Shown one piece after another: positions 7,399 through 17,192 of a stretch of 24,799 bases of DNA; the stretch's first letter is position 1, and the number at the start of each line of letters is the position of its first letter. Origin of the DNA: Methanobacterium sp. Lineage in GTDB: Archaea; Methanobacteriota; Methanobacteria; Methanobacteriales; Methanobacteriaceae. The stretch is from the NCBI GenBank assembly GCA_028700095.1, contig JAQVTJ010000014.1, positions 1 to 24,799 on the forward strand. Direction: 5' to 3'. A model generated the notes under the pieces. It made no database searches, was not told the DNA's origin, and was given only the letters and a program-made list of their open reading frames with translations. The position numbers and the translations under genes are program-made.

Positions 7399-9720
7399 TT
7401 AAATCCTTTTTCTGTCCATGAGTTCTTTCATTTTACCAGGATTCCAACCACCTGACGCTGATCTGGATCTTCCTACTTGTTGAACATAGCCTGTTATACG
7501 ATCATACCATTCAACTTCTGTTTCTTCACCACAAGTATCACATTTTGTTTGAAGTCCTTTCATAAGGGTTTTACATTTTATACAGAAGCTCAGTGCAGAG
7601 CTGTATGCCCAGAAACCTATATCTGAATTTTTTGCTATTTTATTAGTTAGACTCATAAGTGAATCAGGATCTGAATATGATTCTCCCATAAATGCATGGA
7701 ATATATGTCCTCCAAGTGTTAATGGATGGAATTTTTCTTCAATTTTAATTTTTTCAGGTAACAGAACATCTGAGTTTACTGGTACATGGGAAGAATTGGT
7801 ATAGTAAGAAGCTACATTATCACCTTGTAATATTGCTTTATCTTTAAATTTCTCCTTGTCTAACATTCCAAACCTATATGCTGTTGATTCTGCAGGTGTT
7901 TGTAGAACACTCCATCTGAGACCTGTTTCCTCTTTAAGTTCATCAGCCCTTTTATTCATATATTTAATTACTTCCAAACCAAATTTCCTTGCATCAGGAT
8001 CTTCTATTCCTTCTCCACAATGTGCCATTAACATTTCATTTAAACCAACAAATCCAAATGAAAGTGTTGCATTGTCAATAATATAATATCTATCTCCTTC
8101 TGCTTCTTGTGTAAGGAATGGTAGTAAATTATAATTATCTAAACAGTTCATTGCCTGTTCTCTTCGAAGCATTAAAACTTCTTCACCAATATGCATATAA
8201 GAATCTAAATAATCAAAAACATCATTATCATCCCTTGAATTATAGGCTATTCTAGGTAGGTTTAATGTGACATATGCTAAGTTTCCAGTACGGAAACAGT
8301 CTTTTTGCCAATCCCCTGTCCAATTATCATTAAGAGATGTTCTACAGCCCATATAATTTGCCATCTTACCCCTATAGCTAGGAAGCATATTAACAAAATA
8401 AGCTGTTCCATATTTAGCTGAAAGCTGATGTACCAGTCTTATATCTTCTTCAAATTCTTCTTTTAATACTTTATCTCTTAAAGCATATATTGTATTTGGG
8501 AAAAGATGTGGTTTTCCATCTGAATCACCCTCTAATAGTGTTTCTGTAAAAGCTCTTTGTAGGATTCTAGTTTCATCTTCAAAATCCCCATATACCCCTA
8601 CAAGTTTGCCTTTTGGTCCGTATGCTGGTTCATTTTCAAGGAATTTTGGTACTGTAAATTCAAGGTTTATTGATGTGAATGGAACCTGTGATCCTCTTGC
8701 TGCATATGCCATATTTAAATTGTAGATGAACATTTGCACTGCTTGTTTAACTTTTTCATATGGAAGTCCATCTGCAAATGGTGCAACAAAAACATTCCAA
8801 AGACTCATTGATTGACCGCCGCTCATATTCTGCTGAGCTGCAAGCATTATTTCTCCAGAATGGTTCATAAGAGTTTCAATATGGTTAGGAGGTCCTGCTA
8901 CAGATGTATGATCCCCTGTTCCATCTACTTTAAGGCCATGTTTAATAAAAAAACGTAGATCATGTTGTAAACAATTTAATGGTCTTCCTGCGAAAAATTC
9001 AAGATCATGAATATGTATATCTCCACCTAAATGGGCATCTGCAAGTTCATTTGGAAGGATTCTAAGTAATGCATATTGTTTGAGTGCTTCATCTGCAACA
9101 TATTTATGTACAGTTTCTGGGTTGTGGATCATATTAGCATTATCACGAGAACCATTTCTTATTAGGTTTGTAATATTATAAACAGGTATACCTAGCCTTG
9201 TGTATTTTTTACGTAATGTTTCTAAACCATATTCTACAAGTTTAGTATTTACAATTTCCCTTATCATTGGAGCAGTTAAATAGTCTACATCAAGCTTTTT
9301 AAGCTCTTTCCATGTTTCTGTTGCAATTTTTCTAGCTAATTCTCCTGATGCATCAGTTTCAATAATAAGAGTTTTTTCAATTTTTCTTTGATCAAAAGGT
9401 TCTATTGTATCTCTGGAAGTTCTTACTCTAAGGGCATTTGATGCCAGATATTTGTCAGCAATTTTTTTATCAATCCTTTTAAGACAATCATAGACTAATA
9501 TTTTTATTTCAGCTGTGGATACACCGTCATATGCAGACTTTGCAACATATGAAGAAATCTTATCTGAAGCCCATAATGGAGCACCTACCATAAGGCAGGA
9601 TTTAACTATTTTTTCGTGTGAAAACCTTTCAAATATCCCGTTATTCTTTATGACACATGTTTGTACCTTTGTAGGAAGAGCTGCTATAATACGCTCGTTC
9701 CTTTCAATATCCTCCCTCAT
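7399..9720 (-). CDS. nrdD: Anaerobic ribonucleoside-triphosphate reductase
   Basis: Class III ribonucleotide reductase (773 residues) making deoxynucleotides without oxygen through a glycyl radical. Residues 16-100 and about 104-190 each look like an ATP-cone allosteric domain, so two cones appear in tandem. The barrel follows, with GGDIHIHDLEFF, PLNCLQHDL (active-site Cys), NMSGGQSMSLWN and YMGCRTSLN. The C-terminus has the zinc site C713/C716/C727/C730. The radical site is DRITGY, with G744 as the radical glycine, then GGWNPGK. No intein is present. The activase gene nrdG is not in the window. The TAGGTG ribosome binding site is about 5 bases before ATG 9720. It lies 224 bases downstream of the polymerase D gene on the same strand, so dNTP supply and replication genes sit side by side, though the gap suggests its own promoter. 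Confidence 0.96.
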   Translation of the reverse strand: MREDIERNERIIAALPTKVQTCVIKNNGIFERFSHEKIVKSCLMVGAPLWASDKISSYVAKSAYDGVSTAEIKILVYDCLKRIDKKIADKYLASNALRVRTSRDTIEPFDQRKIEKTLIIETDASGELARKIATETWKELKKLDVDYLTAPMIREIVNTKLVEYGLETLRKKYTRLGIPVYNITNLIRNGSRDNANMIHNPETVHKYVADEALKQYALLRILPNELADAHLGGDIHIHDLEFFAGRPLNCLQHDLRFFIKHGLKVDGTGDHTSVAGPPNHIETLMNHSGEIMLAAQQNMSGGQSMSLWNVFVAPFADGLPYEKVKQAVQMFIYNLNMAYAARGSQVPFTSINLEFTVPKFLENEPAYGPKGKLVGVYGDFEDETRILQRAFTETLLEGDSDGKPHLFPNTIYALRDKVLKEEFEEDIRLVHQLSAKYGTAYFVNMLPSYRGKMANYMGCRTSLNDNWTGDWQKDCFRTGNLAYVTLNLPRIAYNSRDDNDVFDYLDSYMHIGEEVLMLRREQAMNCLDNYNLLPFLTQEAEGDRYYIIDNATLSFGFVGLNEMLMAHCGEGIEDPDARKFGLEVIKYMNKRADELKEETGLRWSVLQTPAESTAYRFGMLDKEKFKDKAILQGDNVASYYTNSSHVPVNSDVLLPEKIKIEEKFHPLTLGGHIFHAFMGESYSDPDSLMSLTNKIAKNSDIGFWAYSSALSFCIKCKTLMKGLQTKCDTCGEETEVEWYDRITGYVQQVGRSRSASGGWNPGKMKELMDRKRI

Positions 9721-9944
9721 AGTAACACCTATATTTTATATTAATTTTTATAACTTTTAAATTTTGTTTTTATGCACAGTCTTAGTTTTTACATATTTTA
9801 TAATGTGAATTTTGATCCAAATAGTATGGTTTTTTTAGGAACATTTTATAGGATCTATTTTTCTACTTAATAATTATTAATGAACCTCACAAATAATAAA
9901 TGTTTGGTTTAATACGAATAATATTTTGTATTATTACTAATATT

Positions 9945-12900
9945 TTATAGAAATACATCTAAAGAGCTTTGTTTTGATTTATCACTTTCAAATAATGAGT
10001 TTATACCTGATTCAATAAGTTCTATTCTTTGTACCAGATAATTGTCTATAGGATATCTTTGTGAAAGATCCTTAGAAATTTCAAGATATTTAATAACAGA
10101 TCCTTTAGATATGCTCAAAATAAGATTATTACCACATATACATTCACCTGAAAGAGGTATTCTCCTATATTTCTTGTTACATCTAGTGCAGCGAACTTTT
10201 TGTCTTGAAAATGCCCTGCTGTTTCCTGCCATATCCGGTAAAAAATGTGACATAAGAACACCTTCAACAACTCCTTTCTGGTCAACTGCTCTTATTTTCT
10301 CTGCAAGTTTAATTTGTCCATCAACTTTCTCTTTCATAGTTGGTAACATTTTATAAAGACAAAGTTTAGGCCCGCTATGGATACTAGATGTATCATGTGA
10401 AAATATTAATCCTTCATATTGATCCTTAGTTCCAAGTCTTTTCTTAACATTATCAACAAGATCCAAAACATCAGATGGTTTTGCAAATTCTAATGTTTTT
10501 TCATAAAGTTCAAGTGGAATCCGCTCCATTGCATCTATATTATGGGATTCATCATCAATTTCTTCTGGATCTATTCTTGATGATAAAACCAACGGAGCAT
10601 CCATCCTACCTCCTCTGGTACTTGGAAGATATACCTTTGAAAAGTTTAATAATGCATCTAATAGAAGCATTATAGAATCTTCGTCACTGTCACAGTTTCT
10701 TCTTTTTGCTGAATGGAAATATGGATGTGCATAGCAACAAGCAGCCTTTGTAAATCCAACTATTCTTCCTAGAACACCTGCAGATGTATGTGGTGCAAGA
10801 CCTACAATTAATTGACCAATAAGAGATTCTTTATTTTTTATATTGTAAAATCTTTCAAGTCCATAAAATTCTTCTAAAAGATCATCAATAAAATTTGAAA
10901 CCCTTATAAGATATTCAGCACAATTTTCTGATATTACAACATCTTGAATTTTGATTTCAACCATTTGTTCTTCATTTTCTATTTTATTTCCATAAATATC
11001 ATTTGTATAACCTAATTCTACAAGTTTTTGTGGACTAACACCTATTTCACGTGGTATAAAATGGGTTAATGGTAGATTAGTTGAATCATGTCTAATAGTA
11101 GCATCTTTAAATGTGAAAACATCATTTTTAGATCGGAGAATTCCTTTTTCAAGGGGTTCGGGGAATTTTTCTTGGGAAATCATCCCTATAACTCCCTTTA
11201 TTTCATCCATTTTTCTAACACCAATATTTTTATATGCTTTCTTAAGTAAGTTAGCTAAATTTATTCTTTTATTCCCAGAACTTGTAGGTATGGTTCTTGC
11301 ACCGCATAGTGGACATAATGCTTGCATAGATCCAACACCACATTCTGTACATTTACGTCTGGCAATATCCACACTGATAATTCCCTTTTTGGCTGCATCA
11401 ACAATATTACGCCTATTTCCACCATGTGGACCTATTGGGAAAAGTGAATGAGGTGCAGGTTTCATCTTTCTTTCTTTGGTTTTTTCAGGTCTTCCAACTC
11501 TTGAACCTATACATACTGGTGCTTTTGCCATTATTTTAACTGGTGAAATTTTATTTATTGATTTAAGTGTTGTTGAATCCTGGGAAACTGTTAATGGTTT
11601 GTTAAGTGTTTTTAGAAATGAATATGCATGATCCTGTGCAATGATCATATTTCCATCTTTAACTTGGTGAGGAATACCTAAAACTTCTAAAATTCTTTTT
11701 TCAGGCCCTATTTTAATTGTTATATCTTTAGAGAGTTTATTGTTGTTAGTGTTGTTTTCTTTGATGGTATTTCCATTTTCCAGGTTTATATCAATATTTT
11801 CATGTAAAATTGTTATAAGTTTATTAATATCTTGTTGTGTGACATCATGGTAGAAATATGTATATTTTGGATGTAGTGGCACATTATATTTCTCAGAAAT
11901 TTCAAAAGCCATTTTAGAGTTTATATCAGCTTTTTCTAATAATTTTATATCTATATCTTCTTCTATGTAGTGGTTAGATTTTTCAATGGTTTGAACCCAC
12001 CATTCTTCACACCAACCAGCTGGGAGTAAAATATGGTTATTTCTTAGAAATTCTCCAAATGGTACTAACATATCTCCTAATGATATAATTTCATCAACTT
12101 GATGTTTTATTTTCTTTCCCTGTTGCTCTGATTCTACTTTAACAACACTACCATCATTCATTTTGACGATTGGTCCATCTATACTGTCACATGGTACTAC
12201 ACAGTTTCCTTTTCCTGGTCTTTCAATTTTCATCTGTGTACCTACAGCTAAAAATTCAACTATTTCCATTGTTGCAGGATGGATACCCATAGCAGCAAGT
12301 CCAGCATTTCTTGATCTTCCATATCTTAATCTGAAACCTCCTTTGGCCTGCGGATAAGCTAATACTGGTCTTCCTCCTATTATATCTCTCATATATTTAT
12401 CATCAACTTTAGGAGCATTGCCATCATCATCTTTAGGATCTGAGGTTTTAGAAAATTCATCTAACCAATCCCATCCCTCAATTTTTAGTATATTAGCATA
12501 TTTTAATACCTTAGGTGCTTTTTGTATAACTCCTTCTGCAATTGCTAAAAGAGCACCACCTCGTATATTATTGGTTTCAACACGTTCCAAATCACGATGT
12601 GAAACTTCTATTTTATCTGTGGGTTCTCCTGTAACTTCTACAGGTATGTTTTTTGCTGCTGCTCTTACTTCATCAGGTTTTGGTGAGTATTGGAGGTTGG
12701 TAACTTCTGATTCATAGAGTTCAACTTCTTCAACATATCTTTCAATTTCTGTATCTGTTGGTTTATATTTATCAAGTCCCAATGAAATTCTTATATAATC
12801 TCCTATAAGAACTGCCATTGCTGCTGCTGTTCCACCTGCACTTCTTATGGGTCCTGCAAAATAAACTGCCAGATACCATCCACCATCAAAGTTTCTTTTT

Positions 12901-13274
12901 ATTTTCAACTTTGCAATACCTTCTAAAGGTGCAGCTACTACTCCTTCTGTTAATATTGCAAGAGCTGTTCTAATAGCCTGATCTGATTTCTGTTCTTGTA
13001 CTTCTATACTGTCCTCTATTCCCTTAACATCTTTTTTTGTTGCTATTTCACTGGCTATTAAAAATGCAACTTCTTCACGTGAAATATTATCCTCTAATTC
13101 TTTTATTCTAGCAGCAACCCCTTTAGGTCCAACAAGTCCCTCTACACGTTCAGCAAGATCTTTTGCAAGGGGAATTTCAGGTTCAAGTTCAATATCATGT
13201 CCTTTAAGTCTTGCTTGTTTTGCTATTTCATATAGTTTCAATGTTTCTTCTTCTAAATTTTCGAAATATCCCAT
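9945..13274 (-). CDS. polC: DNA polymerase D large (catalytic) subunit DP2
   Basis: Catalytic subunit of the archaea-specific replicative polymerase PolD. Its 1109 residues are within the family range. Recognisable parts are the N-terminal LYEIAKQARLKG, AGPIRSAGGTAAAMAVLIGDY (140-160) and GGRPVLAYPQAKGGFRLRYGRSRNAGLAA (from 300; double-psi barrel region). Next come zinc site C642/C645/C654/C657 and the catalytic loop RRNCDSDEDSIMLLLDALLNFS from 858, with D862 and D864 the presumed metal ligands. The Thermococcales sequence I recall has Gly between them; here it is Ser863. A second zinc site is C1029/C1032/C1045/C1047. The last eight residues, QSSLDVFL, are a PCNA-interacting (PIP) box. An Asn-rich insert at about 495-515 looks disordered. 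No intein interrupts the catalytic loop. GGGAG precedes ATG 13274. The small subunit DP1 is not in the window. Confidence 0.97.
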   Translation of the reverse strand: MGYFENLEEETLKLYEIAKQARLKGHDIELEPEIPLAKDLAERVEGLVGPKGVAARIKELEDNISREEVAFLIASEIATKKDVKGIEDSIEVQEQKSDQAIRTALAILTEGVVAAPLEGIAKLKIKRNFDGGWYLAVYFAGPIRSAGGTAAAMAVLIGDYIRISLGLDKYKPTDTEIERYVEEVELYESEVTNLQYSPKPDEVRAAAKNIPVEVTGEPTDKIEVSHRDLERVETNNIRGGALLAIAEGVIQKAPKVLKYANILKIEGWDWLDEFSKTSDPKDDDGNAPKVDDKYMRDIIGGRPVLAYPQAKGGFRLRYGRSRNAGLAAMGIHPATMEIVEFLAVGTQMKIERPGKGNCVVPCDSIDGPIVKMNDGSVVKVESEQQGKKIKHQVDEIISLGDMLVPFGEFLRNNHILLPAGWCEEWWVQTIEKSNHYIEEDIDIKLLEKADINSKMAFEISEKYNVPLHPKYTYFYHDVTQQDINKLITILHENIDINLENGNTIKENNTNNNKLSKDITIKIGPEKRILEVLGIPHQVKDGNMIIAQDHAYSFLKTLNKPLTVSQDSTTLKSINKISPVKIMAKAPVCIGSRVGRPEKTKERKMKPAPHSLFPIGPHGGNRRNIVDAAKKGIISVDIARRKCTECGVGSMQALCPLCGARTIPTSSGNKRINLANLLKKAYKNIGVRKMDEIKGVIGMISQEKFPEPLEKGILRSKNDVFTFKDATIRHDSTNLPLTHFIPREIGVSPQKLVELGYTNDIYGNKIENEEQMVEIKIQDVVISENCAEYLIRVSNFIDDLLEEFYGLERFYNIKNKESLIGQLIVGLAPHTSAGVLGRIVGFTKAACCYAHPYFHSAKRRNCDSDEDSIMLLLDALLNFSKVYLPSTRGGRMDAPLVLSSRIDPEEIDDESHNIDAMERIPLELYEKTLEFAKPSDVLDLVDNVKKRLGTKDQYEGLIFSHDTSSIHSGPKLCLYKMLPTMKEKVDGQIKLAEKIRAVDQKGVVEGVLMSHFLPDMAGNSRAFSRQKVRCTRCNKKYRRIPLSGECICGNNLILSISKGSVIKYLEISKDLSQRYPIDNYLVQRIELIESGINSLFESDKSKQSSLDVFL

Positions 13275-13810
13275 AATACTCCCTTTTTTTTACTTTGATA
13301 TTTGAATGAGTTAGATTTGATTATAAAATAAATAAACAATTTTTAATCAGGAAATTCTATACATTATTGTATGTATAAAACCACATTTAAACTTTATTAA
13401 AAACCGATAATAATTGCTTTAAAGAAATTATATGGCCTATAAACATTTTTTATATAAAATTATAACTTATAATGCATTTTTTATCTTAATTATATCCTTA
13501 AATATCTTATTATACCCTATAAACATATATTTAACTTTAGAAAGTGGTATTGTACCATTTTTTATCTGTTTAAATTATAAATATCTATTATTAACTCTTG
13601 GTTCATATTAATTTTTTTTATAGGATCTATAATATTTTATAGTAGGGTTTTATTATAATAATAATATAATATAATGAAGGAAAAACAGTATATAAATATA
13701 AAAGTGAGAAATCAAATAAAATTTCAATAGGAATTATAATATATAAATTAAAATATTTAAGGATAATATAAATTATATTATAGAGACAATTTTAAGTTGG
13801 TGATTATATA
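13275..13810. other. Divergent promoter region between polymerase D and secG
   Basis: A 536-base A+T-rich spacer between divergent genes, with no reading frame or structured RNA that I can recognise. It must hold promoters for both sides. TATA-like stretches occur around 13447-13460 (nearly symmetric, usable on either strand) and at 13689-13698 for secG. Confidence 0.5.
13689..13698 (+). promoter_or_regulatory. Candidate TATA box for secG
   Basis: TATATAAATA, preceded by purine-rich GGAAAAACAG that could act as a BRE. It would put the transcript start near 13720 and give a leader of about 90 bases. A second TATA-like stretch near 13740 is an alternative. Confidence 0.35.
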
Positions 13811-13975
13811 ATGGCAAAAAAGGATAAACAAGTACTTCCTCCAAGTGGTGCCGGACTTGTTAGATATTTTGAAGAGGAAACTAAAGGACCTAAACTTACA
13901 CCAGAACAGGTTGTAATTATGACAATAGTTCTAGCAGTTTTCTGTATTGCACTGAGATTTACAAATGTAATATAG
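13811..13975 (+). CDS. secG: Protein translocase SecG/Sec61-beta subunit
   Basis: A 54-residue tail-anchored membrane peptide of the archaeal SecYE-beta translocon. The sequence fits the family closely: lysine-rich start MAKKDKQ, the PPSGAGLVRYFEEE block (10-23), KGPKLTPEQVV, then one transmembrane helix at about residues 34-50 and a short tail. The C-terminal tail anchor and lack of a signal peptide match Sec61-beta topology. GGTGAT (13799-13804) lies 6 bases before the ATG. Upstream is the divergent polymerase D gene; purB follows 135 bases later with its own ribosome binding site. Confidence 0.93.
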   Translation: MAKKDKQVLPPSGAGLVRYFEEETKGPKLTPEQVVIMTIVLAVFCIALRFTNVI

Positions 13976-14110
13976 AACTTCTTCTTTTTTTAACCTACAT
14001 TGGTTTTTTTTCCATATAAAACATCATGGTATGAAAATATAATAGGTTTGATAAATAATATTTTATAAATTTTTTTTAAATAACATTTATTTTTTAAGGG
14101 AGTTAAGAAT

Positions 14111-15460
14111 ATGGCTATCCATCCAATAGAATATAGATATGGAACTGAAGAAATGAGAAAAGTATGGGAAACAGATAACAAACTTCAAAAAATGCTTGAA
14201 GTAGAAGCTGCACTTGCAGAAGCTGAAGCTCAAATAGGTATAATACCTAAAGAAGCAGCAGAAGAAATAAGATCCAAAGCAAGCATTAAATATGTAACAT
14301 CTAAAAGAGTGTCTGAAATAGAAGCTGAAACAAATCATGATATTGCATCAATTGTTAAAGCTCTTGCAGAAGTATGTGAAAATAATGCAGGAGAATATGT
14401 GCATTTTGGAGCTACATCAAATGATATAATTGACACATCACAATCTCTACTTTTTAAAGAAACCATTAAAATCCTTAAAAATAGATTAACCCAATTAACC
14501 AAGACAATTTTAAGTTTAGCCAGTGAAAATAAGGAAAATATTTGTATTGGACGAACACATGGACAACATGCACTTCCAACAAGCTATGGAATGAAATTTG
14601 CTATCTGGGCTGATGAATTGCACAGACAAATAAACAGACTTGATGAATGTAATAAAAGACTTTGTGTTGGGATGATGACAGGTGCAGTTGGAACAACCGC
14701 TGCCCTTGGAACTGATGGTTTGGATGTTCATAAAAAAGTTTCACAAATACTTGGACTTAAACCTGTTATAATTTCAAATCAAATCATTCAAAGAGATGCG
14801 CATGCTGAGTTTATAATGGACCTTGCAAATATTGCAAGTACACTTGAAAAAATGGCATTGGAAATAAGAAACCTACAAAGAACAGAAATAAATGAGGTGG
14901 GTGAAAGTTTCGACCCACAAAAACAGGTGGGTTCCAGTACCATGCCCCATAAAATGAATCCAATAACAGCAGAACGGATATGTGGAATTTCAAGAGTAAT
15001 AAGGGCATATGTGACACCTGCACTTCAAAACAATCCATTATGGCATGAAAGGGATCTTACTAATTCATCTTGTGAGAGGATAATATTACCTGAATCTTGT
15101 ATGTTAACTGATTATATTATAAAACTCAGCCAAAAACTCTTTAATAATTTGGTTTTCAAACCTGAAAATATTGAAAAAAATCTGAATCTAAGCCAGGGAT
15201 TAATAATGGCAGAAAGAATAATGGCAGAACTTACAAGAAAGGGTATGGGAAGACAAACTGCCTATGCACTTGTAAGAAAATCTTCAATGGAAGTATATGA
15301 ATCTGATAAAGATTTAAAGGAAATTATTTCATCTAACAGAGAAATAACCAAATTACTTTCATTTAATGAAATTGAAGAAATAATGGATCCACATACATAT
15401 ATTGGATCCTCTATACAAATGGTAGATAATGTTTTAAAAGATTCAAAGAACTGGTTTTAA
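14111..15460 (+). CDS. purB: Adenylosuccinate lyase
   Basis: Cleaves fumarate from SAICAR and from adenylosuccinate, two steps of purine synthesis. Active-site blocks of the fumarase/aspartase superfamily are all present: ETNHDI (73-78), FGATSNDI (99-106), RTHGQHALPTSYG (148-160) with the catalytic-region His150, and the signature loop SSTMPHKMNP (275-284). The length of 449 residues is normal. The start ATG 14111 is preceded by AAGGGAG. The poly-T tract directly after the stop (15480-15488) is a likely terminator. No other pur gene is adjacent. Confidence 0.96.
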   Translation: MAIHPIEYRYGTEEMRKVWETDNKLQKMLEVEAALAEAEAQIGIIPKEAAEEIRSKASIKYVTSKRVSEIEAETNHDIASIVKALAEVCENNAGEYVHFGATSNDIIDTSQSLLFKETIKILKNRLTQLTKTILSLASENKENICIGRTHGQHALPTSYGMKFAIWADELHRQINRLDECNKRLCVGMMTGAVGTTAALGTDGLDVHKKVSQILGLKPVIISNQIIQRDAHAEFIMDLANIASTLEKMALEIRNLQRTEINEVGESFDPQKQVGSSTMPHKMNPITAERICGISRVIRAYVTPALQNNPLWHERDLTNSSCERIILPESCMLTDYIIKLSQKLFNNLVFKPENIEKNLNLSQGLIMAERIMAELTRKGMGRQTAYALVRKSSMEVYESDKDLKEIISSNREITKLLSFNEIEEIMDPHTYIGSSIQMVDNVLKDSKNWF

Positions 15461-15700
15461 CTTTAACTATCATATCTTATTTTTTTTTAAAACTATAATA
15501 TAGAAAATTTTAGTATAAATAATGGGATATTGGAATTTTTATAAATTAAAAAAGAATTTTCATACTTTAAAAACTTTTTTTTTAGATATACTAATTTTTT
15601 TAGATTATATATTATACAAACAGTATTTTTCAGTTCTAATCTAGATTTATTTTATTTGTTTTATTTTTATTCCATTTTATTTTTTTGGGGATTGATTATA

Positions 15701-15739
15701 ATGCATAAACTAATTAAAGAAAATATAATAAATATGTAA
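15701..15739 (+). other. Possible 12-codon leader ORF
   Basis: ATG to TAA, encoding MHKLIKENIINM. GGGGATTGAT, a passable ribosome binding site, lies just before it, whereas the downstream gene has none. Its stop is 4 bases from the next ATG (15744). It may load ribosomes for that gene or be chance. The flanking spacer (15461-15743) is otherwise T-rich and empty. Confidence 0.25.
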
Positions 15740-15743
15740 AATA

Positions 15744-16148
15744 ATGACAAAAATTATTAAATGTAGAAAAATCTCTAAAGGCTATGCACAAGGAGAAGTT
15801 ATATTAACTAAAGATCTGTTAAGCTTTCTTGGTGGGGTTAATCCTGAAAAGGGTGTTGTTACAGATTCAAATCATGAACTTTATAATAAAAATATAGGGG
15901 GAAAAATCTTAATTATACCTTCTGGAAAAGGTTCTACTGTAGGTTCATATGTATTATATCAAATGGCTAAAAATAAAACAGCTCCAAATGCAATTATTGC
16001 TCTTGAAGCAGAGCCTATAATAGCTACTGGAGCTATAATGGGAGAAATTCCCATGGTTGATCATCCTGAATCTGATATTTATAATATGATTAATAATGGA
16101 GATCAAATAATAGTGGATGCAAATCTAGGATTTTTAAAAATATTATAA
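15744..16148 (+). CDS. Phosphomevalonate dehydratase small subunit (aconitase-X swivel, DUF126)
   Basis: The 134-residue DUF126 swivel domain. In archaea it pairs with the DUF521/aconitase-X large subunit to dehydrate mevalonate 5-phosphate to trans-anhydromevalonate 5-phosphate, a step of the archaeal mevalonate pathway to membrane isoprenoids. Visible family features are SKGYAQGEVI (12-21), a DSNHELYNKNIGGKILIIPSGKG run, then GSTVGSYVLYQM, and APNAIIALEAEPIIATGAIM. The Ser of GKGSTVGS is the conserved active-site serine of swivel domains. The large subunit is not in the window, although the two must work as a complex. The start lacks a clear ribosome binding site; a 12-codon ORF ends just before it. 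Confidence 0.85.
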   Translation: MTKIIKCRKISKGYAQGEVILTKDLLSFLGGVNPEKGVVTDSNHELYNKNIGGKILIIPSGKGSTVGSYVLYQMAKNKTAPNAIIALEAEPIIATGAIMGEIPMVDHPESDIYNMINNGDQIIVDANLGFLKIL

Positions 16149-16263
16149 AAATTAATATAATTATTTTATAAATAAATTTTAAAGGAATATCCAAAATAAA
16201 TTCTAAATATATTTTCCCCTTATAGTTTTGGTAAGAAATAATAGAAGTATTTAAATTAAACCC

Positions 16264-16686
16264 TTAATTTAGTAATACCCCTTTTTCTCTTGCAGAAAAT
16301 CCAATAACCCCACCAATAGCACCTAATACCCCTCCAATTATTATTGAAATAAATGTTATTAAGAGTCCAGTTATTAGGGTTAAGGTGCCTGTAATTGGTC
16401 CTATTTGGGTAAATATATATCCAATAAATGTGCTTATAATCCCAAATCCTGAAATTAGAATTATTCCAATTATTAATCCATCTATTATACCAGTTATTGC
16501 TCCTTTTAAAGCTCCTGGTATTTGATTTTTAGTATAATATTTGGATGTGTCCTGTGCAATATAAGTTGATATGAATCCTCCAATAACTGGTCCTAAAAAG
16601 AATAATGGAAACATAATAATTGTCAGTATAATGGTTAGTACTATATTAATAAGCACACCTATTCCAATAGTTTTCAAATCAGCCAT
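16264..16686 (-). CDS. DUF5518-like multi-pass membrane protein (copy 3)
   Basis: A 140-residue hydrophobic protein with about four membrane segments (roughly residues 8-32, 62-84, 86-108 and 110-132) rich in Ile and Gly. Between the first two lies GPVIGGFISTYIAQD and a short charged loop followed by GALKGAITGIIDG. That arrangement (glycine-rich helix, short polar loop, GA-x3-G-x2-G helix) is typical of DUF5518-type proteins common in Methanobacteriales. Function unknown. AGGAGGT precedes ATG 16686 by 8 to 9 bases. It is the last gene of a run of three related genes on this strand, 43 bases after its neighbour. Confidence 0.65.
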   Translation of the reverse strand: MADLKTIGIGVLINIVLTIILTIIMFPLFFLGPVIGGFISTYIAQDTSKYYTKNQIPGALKGAITGIIDGLIIGIILISGFGIISTFIGYIFTQIGPITGTLTLITGLLITFISIIIGGVLGAIGGVIGFSAREKGVLLN

Positions 16687-16729
16687 TTTTTTTATACCTC
16701 CTAATTTTATTTAGGTTTTTCTTCTTTTT

Positions 16730-17095
16730 TTAGGGAGAGTTGGTAGGTTTTAAATTTATAAGTATTCCAGTTATTCCTCCAAGTGCTCCAATAATAATAT
16801 ATGCTCCCATTAATACGAGAGCAGCAGTTAACAGAATATTAGCTGTTGTTTCTGAAAATCCAGATCTTATAAAAACAACTGAAATCTGTGCTATTGCTGT
16901 GAATATTCCTACTAATATCCCATGTAGTGCTGCTTCTATCACTGTAATTTTTGTTTTCTTATTGGCAAGATATTCTGTAACTGTGGCACCTATAAGTACT
17001 GCTATAAATTGTCCTATAGGCAATATATATCCCATTATTAAAACAAGTATTAACGCTATGAGAAATCCTATAAATATTGGTTTTTTATCCATCAT
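16730..17095 (-). CDS. DUF5518-like multi-pass membrane protein (copy 2)
   Basis: A 121-residue membrane protein with about four hydrophobic segments. It shares the layout of its neighbours: a first helix pair, a polar loop (EYLANKKTKIT), an ALHGILVGIFTAIAQ helix, and a last helix ending GALGGITGILINLKP. It is closely similar in plan, but not in exact sequence, to the other two copies, so they are old duplicates rather than recent ones. The start is one of two adjacent ATG codons after a GGGGGGA stretch. Function unknown. Confidence 0.65.
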   Translation of the reverse strand: MMDKKPIFIGFLIALILVLIMGYILPIGQFIAVLIGATVTEYLANKKTKITVIEAALHGILVGIFTAIAQISVVFIRSGFSETTANILLTAALVLMGAYIIIGALGGITGILINLKPTNSP

Positions 17096-17192
17096 ATATT
17101 TTTTCCCCCCATTAAATCTAGTTAAAATATTCTATTCTTTATATGAATATTTCTAAATAATTTCTTTTATTTTTCTTTGAATATGGGTTTTC

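Noticed and set aside
9845..9858. TTTATAGGATCTAT occurs upstream of nrdD and again near 13618 in front of secG, as a possible shared operator.
   Set aside because: In sequence this A+T rich, 14-base matches are expected by chance in a window of this size, and only the four-to-five base GC core is informative.
12795..12880. Possible intein or extra domain in polymerase D.
   Set aside because: The protein aligns continuously to family motifs at normal length; the only insert seen is a short Asn-rich stretch elsewhere.
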